DNA of 33,687 nt from a virus. The notes under the pieces were generated by a model. The model was not told where the DNA came from. It did not search any database and worked only from the letters and a program-made list of their open reading frames with translations. Of the stretch, positions 1-7,224 are shown piece after piece (positions within the stretch are counted from its first letter, which is position 1; every line of letters starts with the position of its first letter). The stretch spans positions 1 through 33,687 of the IMG/VR virus record IMGVR_UViG_3300008120_000165, one strand, 5' to 3'. Both the position numbers and the translations under genes were made by a program.

Positions 1-105
1 AAAATGATTAACACCCATTTAACAGATTTTCAGTTTACCTCTTTAGAGGAAGGATTAAGAAAAACAATTGAATATTATGTCAGTAGGAGCAGTAGTAGTA
101 AATAG
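1..105 (+). CDS. C-terminal end of a probable NAD-dependent sugar epimerase/dehydratase (partial)
   Basis: The frame is open from base 1 to a TAG at 103-105 and encodes 34 residues. The stretch FTSLEEGLRKTIEYY (residues 12-26) resembles the last helix of extended short-chain dehydrogenases such as nucleotide-sugar epimerases, where a 'PLEEGLxxTxxW/Y' pattern is common. The neighbouring glycosyltransferase and nucleotidyltransferase fit a nucleotide-sugar role. The next gene starts 29 bp inside this one. Only the tail is visible, so the family call is tentative and the substrate unknown. Confidence 0.5.
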   Translation, partial: KMINTHLTDFQFTSLEEGLRKTIEYYVSRSSSSK

Positions 106-964
106 AAATGATGGTTATAAAGATTTTGAACGTGGTATAATTCACTTTCGTTCAATGATAGATACATTTGACGAAGTATTTTACATCGATTGGAACTCAC
201 CATCAGGTTCATTTTTATGGGAAATAAAAGATGAATTACCTAAAACAGGTAAATTAAAACACATTATAATCCAACCTCATATTGCTAATATTTTAACTCA
301 AGGAGACCCTAGAGCACAACAATGTAACGAAGCAATAAGTAGAAATATTGGTATCAGACGTTTATCAACTGATTTTATAGTGTCAACTAATATTGATATA
401 ATTGCTCCTAAACGAGAAGATTTAGATAGATTAATTCAATCAATGGGTAGTGAATCATTTGTTACTGTTTCAAGACGTGAAGCACCTAAAGATTTAGTTT
501 ATAAGTATGGTAAAGATAATTGGCGTGAATTAAGAGAAGAATTATGTAATACAATTCCAGAACGTCATTTCCCAGCTCAAGTAACACCTAACGACGTTTA
601 TTCAATGATTAATTGCTGTGGTGACTTTCAAATAGCACATTCTAAAGTATGGCATTGGATTAGAGGATTCGAAGAATCAATGTTATATCAATGTTTTTGT
701 GATACTAATGTTCAAAAGAAAGCATCAATAAATAACTTTACATTAGCTACTGCTTATGAACCTGCTTTATTTCATATGGAACACGGAGCATATTTTACTA
801 AGGAAGATGGAACACGTGTTGCTGATCCTGAAAATAAAGGTGCATTTAAGGGTGAAACCAAAGCATATAATGATGCTTGGAAGTATGTAGAATTTTTTAA
901 CGAAACTGATAACACCGAATATTGGGGTTTAGGTGCAACTGAAATTGAATATGAAATCTACTAG
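77..964 (+). CDS. Probable GT-A type glycosyltransferase
   Basis: The product has 295 residues from the ATG at 77. The N-terminus (GAVVVNRNDGYKDFERGI) has the look of a GT2-like fold: a beta strand, then a conserved N-D pair. FIVSTNIDIIAP near residues 110-121 could supply the acidic metal site, although it reads NID rather than the classic DxD. It lies between an epimerase end and a cytidylyltransferase, so transfer of a sugar to a surface or virion glycan is the likely role. A TTG nine bases upstream is also in frame, but the ATG is the better start. The donor and acceptor are not identifiable, and the exact family is uncertain. Confidence 0.6.
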   Translation: MSVGAVVVNRNDGYKDFERGIIHFRSMIDTFDEVFYIDWNSPSGSFLWEIKDELPKTGKLKHIIIQPHIANILTQGDPRAQQCNEAISRNIGIRRLSTDFIVSTNIDIIAPKREDLDRLIQSMGSESFVTVSRREAPKDLVYKYGKDNWRELREELCNTIPERHFPAQVTPNDVYSMINCCGDFQIAHSKVWHWIRGFEESMLYQCFCDTNVQKKASINNFTLATAYEPALFHMEHGAYFTKEDGTRVADPENKGAFKGETKAYNDAWKYVEFFNETDNTEYWGLGATEIEYEIY

Positions 965-1361
965 AGTATTTGTTAATGGAACATTTGATGTTCTACATTA
1001 TGGGCATTTTAGATTACTAGAAGCAGCTGCTGAATTAGGTAATAAATTATATGTTGCTATTGATACCGATGAGCGTATTAAAGAAAAGAAAGGTGAACAC
1101 AGACCATTTCATAACATAATGGAGCGTAAAGAAATGCTTGAATCAATCAAATGGGTTGACAATGTATTTGCTTTTGGTTCAGATAATGAATTAATAACAT
1201 TAATCAGAGCAATTGACCCAGACATTTATGTTATTGGAAGCGATTATAAAAATAAACCAATAGTAGGAAGTGAATATCTTAGAAATATAGTATTCATCCC
1301 CCGTATAGAAAAATTTAGTACAACAAAAATAATGAATTATGAAGCAACCACTAGTATTTAA
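951..1361 (+). CDS. Cytidylyltransferase-like nucleotidyltransferase (TagD/HldE-C type)
   Basis: The product has 136 residues. The ATG at 951 is preferred over an upstream in-frame start because the conserved strand VFVNGTFDVLHYGH begins right after it. That segment holds the HxGH (HYGH) nucleotide-binding motif. VIGSDYKNKPIVG and FSTTKI match the GSDY and STTKI motifs of glycerol-3-phosphate cytidylyltransferase and of the ADP-heptose synthase nucleotidyltransferase domain. The enzyme would join an NMP to a phosphorylated sugar or polyol. It overlaps the glycosyltransferase by 14 bp and the cupin by 23 bp, so the genes are probably co-translated. CTP versus ATP use cannot be settled by eye. 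Confidence 0.8.
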   Translation: MKSTRVFVNGTFDVLHYGHFRLLEAAAELGNKLYVAIDTDERIKEKKGEHRPFHNIMERKEMLESIKWVDNVFAFGSDNELITLIRAIDPDIYVIGSDYKNKPIVGSEYLRNIVFIPRIEKFSTTKIMNYEATTSI

Positions 1362-1728
1362 TGCTAAAGAATGTAAAGAATGTAATGTACCCAAAGGATG
1401 GGGACACGAAATCGTATTTGAAAATAATGAATTGTACTGCGGTAAATTACTTTGCTTTAAAGCAGGGGCTAAATTCAGTATGCATTACCATATGATTAAA
1501 GATGAAACGTGGTATGTTAAAGAAGGTGAATTTATATACAGATATATTAACACCGAAACCGCTGAAGTAGTTGAAAAACATTTACGTGAAGGTGATAGTG
1601 TAAGACAATTACCTGGCCAACCACATCAATTAGAAGCACTTACTGATGGTATAGTATTTGAAGTATCAACTGAACATTTCGATAGCGATTCATACCGCGT
1701 ATGGAAAGGCGATTCTCAAGTATCTTAA
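1339..1728 (+). CDS. Cupin-fold sugar-associated protein
   Basis: The product has 129 residues and is a single-domain cupin. FSMHYHMIKDETWYVKEGEF (about residues 47-66) carries the HxH...E metal-binding pattern of cupin motif 1, and LPGQPHQLEAL supplies the motif 2 His. The tail VSTEHFDSDSYRVW resembles small cupins associated with sugar isomerases and sialic/legionaminic acid synthases. It starts inside the cytidylyltransferase gene, in keeping with a sugar-nucleotide operon. It could be an isomerase, an epimerase or a binding protein. Confidence 0.72.
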   Translation: MKQPLVFNAKECKECNVPKGWGHEIVFENNELYCGKLLCFKAGAKFSMHYHMIKDETWYVKEGEFIYRYINTETAEVVEKHLREGDSVRQLPGQPHQLEALTDGIVFEVSTEHFDSDSYRVWKGDSQVS

Positions 1729-1737
1729 ATATTTATT
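1729..1737 (+). promoter_or_regulatory. ATATTTAT box upstream of 1754
   Basis: ATATTTATT lies between the cupin stop and the next ATG (17 nt). It is one of seven such boxes found only between genes in this window. It may be a -10/-7 element of a second promoter class; no TTGG element sits 23 bp upstream. Confidence 0.35.
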
Positions 1738-1753
1738 ACAAATAATAATATCA

Positions 1754-2152
1754 ATGGGAAAATATAGTTTAAAAGAATTTTTTGTAAATGAGGATGAAAC
1801 AGATGCTAATGATGAAGCTATGTATGACCCTATTCAAGAAGATCTTCAATACAACGCTAAATTAGGTGATCAACAATTTAAGGTAACTTTTGATGTTAAT
1901 AGAAATGAAACTAAGAAAGGTATCAAAATTAAATTTTTCCCATTAGAAAATGGTAAACCTAGAGAGTTTATTACTCCTGAGGAGTTAGATAAAATTTCAA
2001 ATGATTTAGCAGTTAAATTAACTCCTAAATTTGTTAAATACAAACTTGAGTTAGATAGAGATGAAGATGCTCCTGAAAAAAATGCAGCTGCATTTATGAT
2101 ACCTCTAGATTCATTTGTAGCATTCCTACAAGAATTTGTATTAAAAGCATGA
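1754..2152 (+). CDS. Hypothetical acidic phage protein
   Basis: The product has 132 residues from the ATG at 1754, which follows an A/T-rich leader; a longer in-frame version would run through the cupin gene and is unlikely. The N-terminal 30 residues are acidic and probably flexible (EDETDANDEAMYD). The rest alternates strands and helices and ends in an amphipathic helix (FVAFLQEFVLKA). I do not recognise the family. Its stop overlaps the start of the next gene by 4 bp (ATGA), suggesting coupled translation. Confidence 0.72.
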   Translation: MGKYSLKEFFVNEDETDANDEAMYDPIQEDLQYNAKLGDQQFKVTFDVNRNETKKGIKIKFFPLENGKPREFITPEELDKISNDLAVKLTPKFVKYKLELDRDEDAPEKNAAAFMIPLDSFVAFLQEFVLKA

Positions 2153-2502
2153 TAACAAAAAAACAAAATAGATCAGTACCTAAAATGATGGTTGATATGA
2201 GTCAAATATCATCAACCGACTTAGTTGAATCACTTCAATTTCAGGAATCTGTATTTATTGAAACATATAATAGTATTAAAAGTGCTATAGATAATAAAAA
2301 AGCAGAAGCTCACATTTGCGAAATTAATACATCTGGCACTTTAATCACTATTGAAAAATCTAATTGGGGTCCTGCCCTACAATCAGTAATAGATTACTAT
2401 GCTGATAAAGATGATTTTGAAAAATGTATTGAAGTAAAAGAGTTACAAAATAAGTTATATGAGTCAACCAGACAGAAACGAAGAATTAAAGCGAGCGTTT
2501 GA
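2149..2502 (+). CDS. Hypothetical protein, paralogue of the 6004-6351 product
   Basis: The product has 117 residues and no recognised family. From residue 33 on, its order of features matches the product at 6004: an A/IY..I segment, a two-strand segment, a conserved Trp (SNWGPALQSVIDYYA against EQWPLALNTCLEIYA), then an E-KCIEVK/E-ECIKIK helix. I read them as diverged copies of one family. It overlaps both neighbours (4 and 44 bp). Confidence 0.7.
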   Translation: MITKKQNRSVPKMMVDMSQISSTDLVESLQFQESVFIETYNSIKSAIDNKKAEAHICEINTSGTLITIEKSNWGPALQSVIDYYADKDDFEKCIEVKELQNKLYESTRQKRRIKASV

Positions 2503-2872
2503 TGCGTTGCTCAACACCTCAACTTCTTTAAAACGCAAAAAGAAAAATACAGCTGATAGAAAACGTGAAATGTTTCTACAGATAGTTACTTTATGTGAAG
2601 CAGTAATTACACGTGAGGTATTATTAGCTGCTGATTTTAAATTACAATTAGATAATTACAACGAGGATTTTTATCAAATTATAGATTCATTATTATTGCT
2701 TTATTTAGGTAAAAATGGATTTGAATTAGTATCATTTTATCTATATGATAGAATCAATCCAGATGGTACTATTAATTATCTATTAGATGAGAACCAAAAT
2801 GAAGTTAAATTGGAAACAGCAGAAGATTTATTTAACTTACTTTGTAAAATAAACCCATTGTTGTTTGATTAA
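2459..2872 (+). CDS. Hypothetical protein
   Basis: The product has 137 residues. The N-terminus is basic (LKRKKKNTADRKREM, about residues 24-38) and is followed by long helices (MFLQIVTLCEAVITREVLLAA; FYQIIDSLLLLYLG). The C-terminus is acidic. No family is recognised. The start lies 44 bp inside the preceding gene, and its stop TAATG shares bases with the next ATG at 2872, so it sits in a tightly coupled group. Confidence 0.68.
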   Translation: MSQPDRNEELKRAFDALLNTSTSLKRKKKNTADRKREMFLQIVTLCEAVITREVLLAADFKLQLDNYNEDFYQIIDSLLLLYLGKNGFELVSFYLYDRINPDGTINYLLDENQNEVKLETAEDLFNLLCKINPLLFD

Positions 2873-3504
2873 TGTTACCTAAACCACTCAGCAAAGAAGA
2901 TATATTACGAGCAATGCGCGTTACAAAAAGTAATCGCTCAGCGGCTCGTTATTTAAATTGCTCATATCAACACTATAAAAAGTTTGCTAAAATATTAGTT
3001 GATGAAGCAAGTGGTAAGTCGTTATTTGAATTACATAAAAACCAAGCAGGTAGAGGTATTAATAAATTTATGTCCAATAAGGGTAAAGAACCAGCATTGG
3101 AAAAAATACTATCAGGTGAGTTGTACATTGAATCTTATAGTGTAAATAAACTTAAGAGTCGATTAATACAAGAAGCTATACTACCCGAAGCATGTTGTAA
3201 ATGTGAATTTAACGAGCAACGTGTAACTGATTATAGAGTACCATTATTATTGAATTATAAAGATGGGAATAAGAAAAATTGGAAATTAGAAAACTTAGAA
3301 TTACTTTGTTATAATTGTTATTTTCTATTTATTGGAGATGTTTATAGCAATAAACAAATATTATCAATTGAAGACTATGTTGATCAACCCAAAACAGCTC
3401 AGGTTGATTGGGAGTTAGATGAATATACTAAAGAACATCTCAAACAACTAGGATTAATGGATGATGAAAAAACAAACGGAGAAGAATTTATAAATTACTT
3501 ATAG
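2872..3504 (+). CDS. HTH plus HNH-like zinc-binding protein, catalytic His apparently lost
   Basis: The product has 210 residues. Residues 7-40 (LSKEDILRAMRVTKSNRSAA onward) look like a helix-turn-helix. Residues 108-150 carry an HNH-style zinc frame: CCKC, then VPLLLNYKDGN, then LENLELLCYNCY. In active HNH nucleases the segment before DG usually reads as His-rich (HHxDG); here it reads NYKDG, so the expected histidine is absent. It may therefore be a DNA-binding or regulatory derivative rather than a nuclease. The acidic C-terminal tail (residues 165-210) is extra. It starts at the stop of the preceding gene. Confidence 0.65.
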   Translation: MLPKPLSKEDILRAMRVTKSNRSAARYLNCSYQHYKKFAKILVDEASGKSLFELHKNQAGRGINKFMSNKGKEPALEKILSGELYIESYSVNKLKSRLIQEAILPEACCKCEFNEQRVTDYRVPLLLNYKDGNKKNWKLENLELLCYNCYFLFIGDVYSNKQILSIEDYVDQPKTAQVDWELDEYTKEHLKQLGLMDDEKTNGEEFINYL

Positions 3505-3505
3505 T

Positions 3506-4510
3506 ATGATATTACCACAGCTTAAAATAATGTTTGTAGATATACCTAAAACGGGTTCTAGTTCTATTAAACAATTTTTGTTTGAAAGTCTCGGGAAAAA
3601 TTTTACAATTACAGGAGCTTCTAGTCCTTTATGGTTAAATAAATTTTGCCCCGAGTATGTTACTCCTATTTCTAAATTAAATGAAAAAGGAATTACAGTT
3701 CCAGCAAATAGACATGAACCTCTATCTTCACGATATAATAATATACATTATATTAATGACTACTTTATATTTTCAATTGTTAGAGATCCTTTTACTCGCT
3801 TTAAATCAGCGTTTATGGAATTTATGGTTAATATATACTATGATTTAAAAGGAAATTCAATGGATCATGGAAATGTATTAACAAATAAATTTCATTTTCC
3901 TGATACTTGGATAACACTTCGTGATGGGGATAATGATGTTTTAGATTTTCTTTATAAAAAACAATCATCATTAATTTTTAACAAATTAAGAATAATACAT
4001 GCTAAGGGGGGATTTGAACTAAATAATGCTTGTACTGTTCCTTTACATTTATGGCCTCAATATTATTTTACTAATTTAGTAATTCCAAATCCAGTTAATA
4101 TTTTGCTTTTATCTTTTGAAAATTTAAATAATGATTTTTCTAACTTAAAATCAGAAATATCTCGTTTTTCAGGAATAGATGTTGAAAAATATGAATTACC
4201 TAATGTTAATCCTTTATCAACCCAAGTATTCTCTTGCTTAAATCCTTCAGCCTTTAATACTATAGCTCCTGGAATGCCTATGGAATCTATAGAATTTGGT
4301 CCACAACCTAAAGCAAACGAAAAGTTTATTAAAGCATATCCTACATATCAAGATTTTCTTCCTGATTTTAACAAACAAGTAAAAGAATTAGAAAATCAAT
4401 TTCTACCAGTAATTGAAGAACATCGTTGGTTAATAGAACAATTGTACGCTGAGGATTATAGGAGATTTGGTTATGCACAACAGAATATAAAAGATTTACC
4501 TATTTTATAA
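3506..4510 (+). CDS. PAPS-dependent sulfotransferase family protein (first copy)
   Basis: The product has 334 residues. FVDIPKTGSSSIKQFL (about residues 10-25) is the 5'-phosphosulfate-binding loop, and FSIVRDPFTRFKSAF (about residues 90-104) is the 3'-phosphate-binding motif of membrane-associated carbohydrate sulfotransferases (the Sulfotransfer_2 group). No signal peptide or membrane segment is visible, so it should act in the cytoplasm. It would move sulfate from PAPS to a hydroxyl of a glycan or other acceptor. The APS kinase at 7891 could supply PAPS, and a second sulfotransferase lies at 8945. It begins 1 base after the previous stop and is followed by a hairpin and a promoter. Confidence 0.8.
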   Translation: MILPQLKIMFVDIPKTGSSSIKQFLFESLGKNFTITGASSPLWLNKFCPEYVTPISKLNEKGITVPANRHEPLSSRYNNIHYINDYFIFSIVRDPFTRFKSAFMEFMVNIYYDLKGNSMDHGNVLTNKFHFPDTWITLRDGDNDVLDFLYKKQSSLIFNKLRIIHAKGGFELNNACTVPLHLWPQYYFTNLVIPNPVNILLLSFENLNNDFSNLKSEISRFSGIDVEKYELPNVNPLSTQVFSCLNPSAFNTIAPGMPMESIEFGPQPKANEKFIKAYPTYQDFLPDFNKQVKELENQFLPVIEEHRWLIEQLYAEDYRRFGYAQQNIKDLPIL

Positions 4511-4512
4511 TG

Positions 4513-4541
4513 TATAGCGCGTTAATTACTAACGCTCTATA
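4513..4541. repeat. 29-nt palindrome, copy 1
   Basis: Imperfect inverted repeat: arms TATAGCGCGTTA and TAACGCTCTATA around a 5-nt centre, with one mismatched position. It is the same length (29 nt) as copies at 11959, 11984, 12009, 12057 and 23506. It ends 28 nt before the TTGG of the next promoter. It may be an operator or activator site, or a terminator without a U-run. Confidence 0.75.
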
Positions 4542-4569
4542 AAAGTCTTAGAAAGCGCTCGAGGGAAGC

Positions 4570-4600
4570 TTGGCTACCTCAGAGTGCTGTCGTAGTTTTA
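4570..4600 (+). promoter_or_regulatory. Bacteroidetes-type promoter for 4638
   Basis: TTGGCTACC, then TAGTTTTA 23 bp after the first T. It fits the thirteen-member set. The leader after it is A-rich and ends GTTATG at the DUF932 start. Confidence 0.8.
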
Positions 4601-4637
4601 CGCCTGTTAAAAAATTAATAATTAAAAATTAAATGTT

Positions 4638-5450
4638 ATGAACAACAGAAATCAAACAGCGAAGATGAATCTTCAAGGAATGACACGTGATGAAATTAAA
4701 CATTACTGTCCAGTAGCGTTTCAGACCAAAGCGTCAAACGCAGTATCAGAAAATTACACGTTTATCCCTACGTCCAATATCATTGATGATATGGATAAGT
4801 TAGGTTGGAAAGTGGGTCAAGCGACCTCCGTGCGTAGCCGTAAAAATGCTGGTTACCAAAAACACCTTATCAAGTTTTTTAATCCAAGTATCGAAATTAA
4901 TGGTGATGATGGATTAATGTATCCTCAAATATTGCTTACAAATAGCCACGATGGTAAATCATCGTTTAAGTTTGAAGCTGGTATTTTCCGTTTAGTATGT
5001 TCTAATGGTTTAGTAATCAAATCTCATGACTTTGGTTCGTTTAACATTCGTCATATGGGATATTCATTTAATGAATTACAAACTAACATTAAAGAGTTTG
5101 TTGATGGTTTGCCTGCCATTGTTGCTCGTATGAATTTGTTCATTACTAAAGTAATGAGTGAAAACGAAATGAAAGCATTTGCTCAACAAGCAATTGATGC
5201 TCGTTTCGGTGGTGCTCAAGTTACAGGTATTGAACTTGAAGCGTTACTTGCTATTGAGCGTAACGAAGATGATGGTAATACGTTATGGAAAGTATTTAAC
5301 CGCGTTCAAGAAAAACTTGTACAAGGTTCATTTACATATGTTAATGCTGATGGTAGATTGCGTAAAGCAAGACCAATCAAGAATTTCCAACAAGATATGG
5401 CCCTGAATGGTCAATTGTGGGAAATAGCTGAGCAGTTCGTAGCGGCTTAA
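4638..5450 (+). CDS. DUF932 phage/plasmid-like protein
   Basis: The product has 270 residues. It fits the DUF932 (TIGR03299, phage/plasmid-like) family by length and by the central run FEAGIFRLVCSNGLVI (about residues 112-127), HMGYSF, and the C-terminal helical portion. The family is widespread on phages and plasmids and its biochemical role is unsettled. It has its own promoter at 4570, a non-SD A-rich leader, and a strong hairpin after the stop, so it is a single-gene unit, probably well expressed early. Confidence 0.82.
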   Translation: MNNRNQTAKMNLQGMTRDEIKHYCPVAFQTKASNAVSENYTFIPTSNIIDDMDKLGWKVGQATSVRSRKNAGYQKHLIKFFNPSIEINGDDGLMYPQILLTNSHDGKSSFKFEAGIFRLVCSNGLVIKSHDFGSFNIRHMGYSFNELQTNIKEFVDGLPAIVARMNLFITKVMSENEMKAFAQQAIDARFGGAQVTGIELEALLAIERNEDDGNTLWKVFNRVQEKLVQGSFTYVNADGRLRKARPIKNFQQDMALNGQLWEIAEQFVAA

Positions 5451-5463
5451 TTCAACATAAATT

Positions 5464-5496
5464 GAAAGAAGGGGTTGGTTATCCAACCCCACTTTC
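5464..5496 (+). terminator. Hairpin terminator after DUF932
   Basis: GGGGTTGG-TTAT-CCAACCCC forms a perfect 8-bp stem (5471-5490), extended by GAAAG/CTTTC outside it (5464-5468 with 5492-5496). There is no long T run. The next promoter's TTGG lies inside the stem. Confidence 0.65.
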
Positions 5497-5505
5497 ATAT
5501 CTTCA
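5475..5505 (+). promoter_or_regulatory. Promoter embedded in the preceding terminator hairpin
   Basis: TTGGTTATCC at 5475 forms part of the hairpin stem and loop, and TATCTTCA follows at 5498, exactly 23 bp on. The extended left element matches the promoter at 24511. It should drive the SWIM gene at 5527. Confidence 0.7.
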
Positions 5506-5526
5506 TATAAATTAAAACTAAAGGTT

Positions 5527-5988
5527 ATGATAATTGCACACAGCTTCCAAGTACCCGTTTTGTTCGATTCAGTAGTAGAACCAGATAAAAGATATCTGAT
5601 ATGTGATGGACAATGGAGAGAAGTACCTAAAGACACTAAGTATTCAGATGTTAAATGGTTTAAAAAATTTGATAGGCAAACACCTAATCCTGCTTTTGAA
5701 CGTCATTTAGAATGGGAAGTAGATGGTAGTAAGGGTAAAAAATATCTTGTTGAACTAAAAGGCAAACAATGGTCTTGTCAATGCCATGCTTTTGGTTGGT
5801 CAGGTGGTAAACGCACTTGTAAACACGTTGAAGCTAAAAAGGCTGAACTTCAAGCACAAACTGATTACAATAACAACTTGCTTAAAAAAGATATTAGTGA
5901 TGAAAAATTGAAGCAAGCGTTAAAAAATAATTGGCAAAAGAAACAACGTATATACAAAAGTTTGATACACGTAAATCCTTTTGAGTAA
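5527..5988 (+). CDS. SWIM zinc-finger protein
   Basis: The product has 153 residues. Residues 79-100 carry WSCQCHAFGWSGGKRTCKHV, a CxC...CxH arrangement typical of SWIM zinc fingers, which bind DNA or proteins. No nuclease or ATPase domain accompanies it, so it is a stand-alone SWIM protein. The C-terminal third is lysine-rich and helical. The start follows the recurrent AAAGGTTATG context. A DNA-binding or regulatory role is inferred. Confidence 0.75.
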   Translation: MIIAHSFQVPVLFDSVVEPDKRYLICDGQWREVPKDTKYSDVKWFKKFDRQTPNPAFERHLEWEVDGSKGKKYLVELKGKQWSCQCHAFGWSGGKRTCKHVEAKKAELQAQTDYNNNLLKKDISDEKLKQALKNNWQKKQRIYKSLIHVNPFE

Positions 5989-5996
5989 TATTTATA
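5988..5996 (+). promoter_or_regulatory. ATATTTAT box upstream of 6004
   Basis: ATATTTATA starts at the last base of the SWIM stop and ends 7 nt before the next ATG. It is one of seven intergenic copies. Confidence 0.35.
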
Positions 5997-6003
5997 CCAA
6001 ACT

Positions 6004-6351
6004 ATGGATATGAAGATATTTGAAGGTCATAGTTTTAGTGAATTTCGTGAGCGAGTCGAAGGTAAAGATTTTGAAGTAGCATCAGCTATTTATGAGGCAA
6101 TAGCCAAAGGTTATAATCGTAAGGTAAAACAGGTTACAGCGTTTAATTTTAAGCAAAAGGGAAGTGATGATATATACGGATTCTCATTGAGTCGTGAGCA
6201 ATGGCCCTTAGCACTAAATACTTGTTTAGAAATATATGCTGAACAAGAGTTATATGAGGAATGTATTAAAATTAAAAATATCATAAATGAGTTGAGTTAT
6301 GAAGATGGGAAAACAGGATATAACAAGAAAAAACGCACTAAAAATATTTGA
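6004..6351 (+). CDS. Hypothetical protein, paralogue of the 2149-2502 product
   Basis: The product has 115 residues with no recognised family. It shares with the 2149 product the pattern SAIYEAI, a two-strand segment, a Trp-containing turn (SREQWPLALNTCLEIYA) and the helix EECIKIKNIINEL. A second ATG at 6010 is an alternative start. Its end overlaps the peptidase-like gene by 53 bp, just as the other paralogue overlaps its downstream partner by 44 bp. Confidence 0.68.
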   Translation: MDMKIFEGHSFSEFRERVEGKDFEVASAIYEAIAKGYNRKVKQVTAFNFKQKGSDDIYGFSLSREQWPLALNTCLEIYAEQELYEECIKIKNIINELSYEDGKTGYNKKKRTKNI

Positions 6352-6697
6352 GTGGTGTAAAAAAACATTTGGAGTTAGTCCAATAAATGGTCCTTACCCT
6401 AAATTAGTGTTTCATGAAAAAGCTCAATATGCTGGATTGTATGATCCTTGGAAAAATGAAATACATGTTTGTAAAAAATACCACAGAACAATTTTAGGTT
6501 TTATATCAACTATTATTCATGAATTTGTTCATTATAGATATCATAGTATTAAAAAGCAATATCAAAAATTAGATAAAATATATACTTACAAATCACACCC
6601 AATGGAACGTGAAGCAAGTAAGTTAGAAAGAAAATATAAATGGGTTTGTTACTACGATTGTTTCTCACCCAATGAGTTGTTTCAAGACAACAAATAA
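6299..6697 (+). CDS. Small zincin-type metallopeptidase-like protein
   Basis: The product has 132 residues. IIHEFVHYRYHS (about residues 74-85) contains HEFVH, the HExxH zinc motif, in a helix after a hydrophobic strand. MEREASKLERKYKW (about residues 102-115) offers a candidate third ligand, as in the ImmA/M78 and SprT-like groups. The protein consists of this domain only. Its substrate might be a host regulator or phage repressor, but nothing here shows which. A hairpin follows the gene. Confidence 0.7.
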   Translation: MKMGKQDITRKNALKIFEWCKKTFGVSPINGPYPKLVFHEKAQYAGLYDPWKNEIHVCKKYHRTILGFISTIIHEFVHYRYHSIKKQYQKLDKIYTYKSHPMEREASKLERKYKWVCYYDCFSPNELFQDNK

Positions 6698-6723
6698 AGA
6701 TTGTTCATACCTTTAATTTTTAA

Positions 6724-6749
6724 ATGCCTGGTGTTTCTACACTGGGCAT
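6724..6749 (+). terminator. Hairpin after the peptidase-like gene
   Basis: ATGCCTGGTGT-TTCT-ACACTGGGCAT pairs over 11-12 bp with two G-T pairs. Its 3' end runs into the ATATTTATT box. It is terminator-like but without a clean T run. Confidence 0.5.
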
Positions 6750-6756
6750 ATTTATT
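6748..6756 (+). promoter_or_regulatory. ATATTTAT box upstream of 6762
   Basis: ATATTTATT ends 5 nt before the ATG at 6762, so a transcript starting here would be nearly leaderless. It overlaps the 3' arm of the hairpin. Confidence 0.33.
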
Positions 6757-6761
6757 TGTAT

Positions 6762-6986
6762 ATGACAATCACACCCGAAATAGAAGAAGTAATATATCAA
6801 ATGGTAGATAGATGGGTTCCTGATACTCAGGATAAATTTCTTCATATTAACCCTAATTCATATATGAAAGAAGTTGTAGTTAAGTTGATTGAAAATAATA
6901 CTTTACCACCTAAACTATTTACTGTCCAAGCAGTAATTAAAAATTGGAGATTTTTTCTATATAAAAGATTTGGTACTTTAAATTAG
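6762..6986 (+). CDS. Hypothetical protein
   Basis: The product has 74 residues from the ATG at 6762; a TTG two codons earlier is in frame but weaker. It is mostly helical with a conserved-looking W (DRWVPD) and an aromatic tail (NWRFFLYKRFG). No family is recognised. The next gene's promoter begins inside its last codons. Confidence 0.6.
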   Translation: MTITPEIEEVIYQMVDRWVPDTQDKFLHINPNSYMKEVVVKLIENNTLPPKLFTVQAVIKNWRFFLYKRFGTLN

Positions 6987-7000
6987 TGTTAGTATCTTCA
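6970..7000 (+). promoter_or_regulatory. Promoter overlapping the end of 6762-6986
   Basis: TTGGTACTT and TATCTTCA are separated by the standard 23 bp. The left half lies inside the end of the preceding gene and the right half is 4 nt from the next ATG, so the transcript would be leaderless or nearly so. Confidence 0.5.
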
Positions 7001-7004
7001 GGCC

Positions 7005-7187
7005 ATGAGAAGAAGCGCTTATGGCTATGTTGAATTAAAGCCTAAACCAAAACCAAAACGACTTACAAGACGAAGTCGTGTTGATGAATTTGAAGATATT
7101 CGTGAAATAAAAGAAGCATATGGTCCAAAGTTTTTTAGTCCTGCTATGCAGCGTTTAATTGATTTAAGATCTTATAAGAAAACATAG
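7005..7187 (+). CDS. Small basic hypothetical protein
   Basis: The product has 60 residues. Residues 11-25 are strongly basic (LKPKPKPKRLTRRSR), suggesting nucleic-acid contact. The rest is mixed and shows no known motif. The start is just downstream of a promoter. Confidence 0.6.
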   Translation: MRRSAYGYVELKPKPKPKRLTRRSRVDEFEDIREIKEAYGPKFFSPAMQRLIDLRSYKKT

Positions 7188-7195
7188 TTATATAC

Positions 7196-7204
7196 ATATT
7201 TATT
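7196..7204 (+). promoter_or_regulatory. ATATTTAT box upstream of 7225
   Basis: ATATTTATT in the 37-bp gap before the ATG at 7225, followed by an A-rich leader. It is one of seven intergenic copies. Confidence 0.35.
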
Positions 7205-7224
7205 ACCACAAAAATTAAACATTT

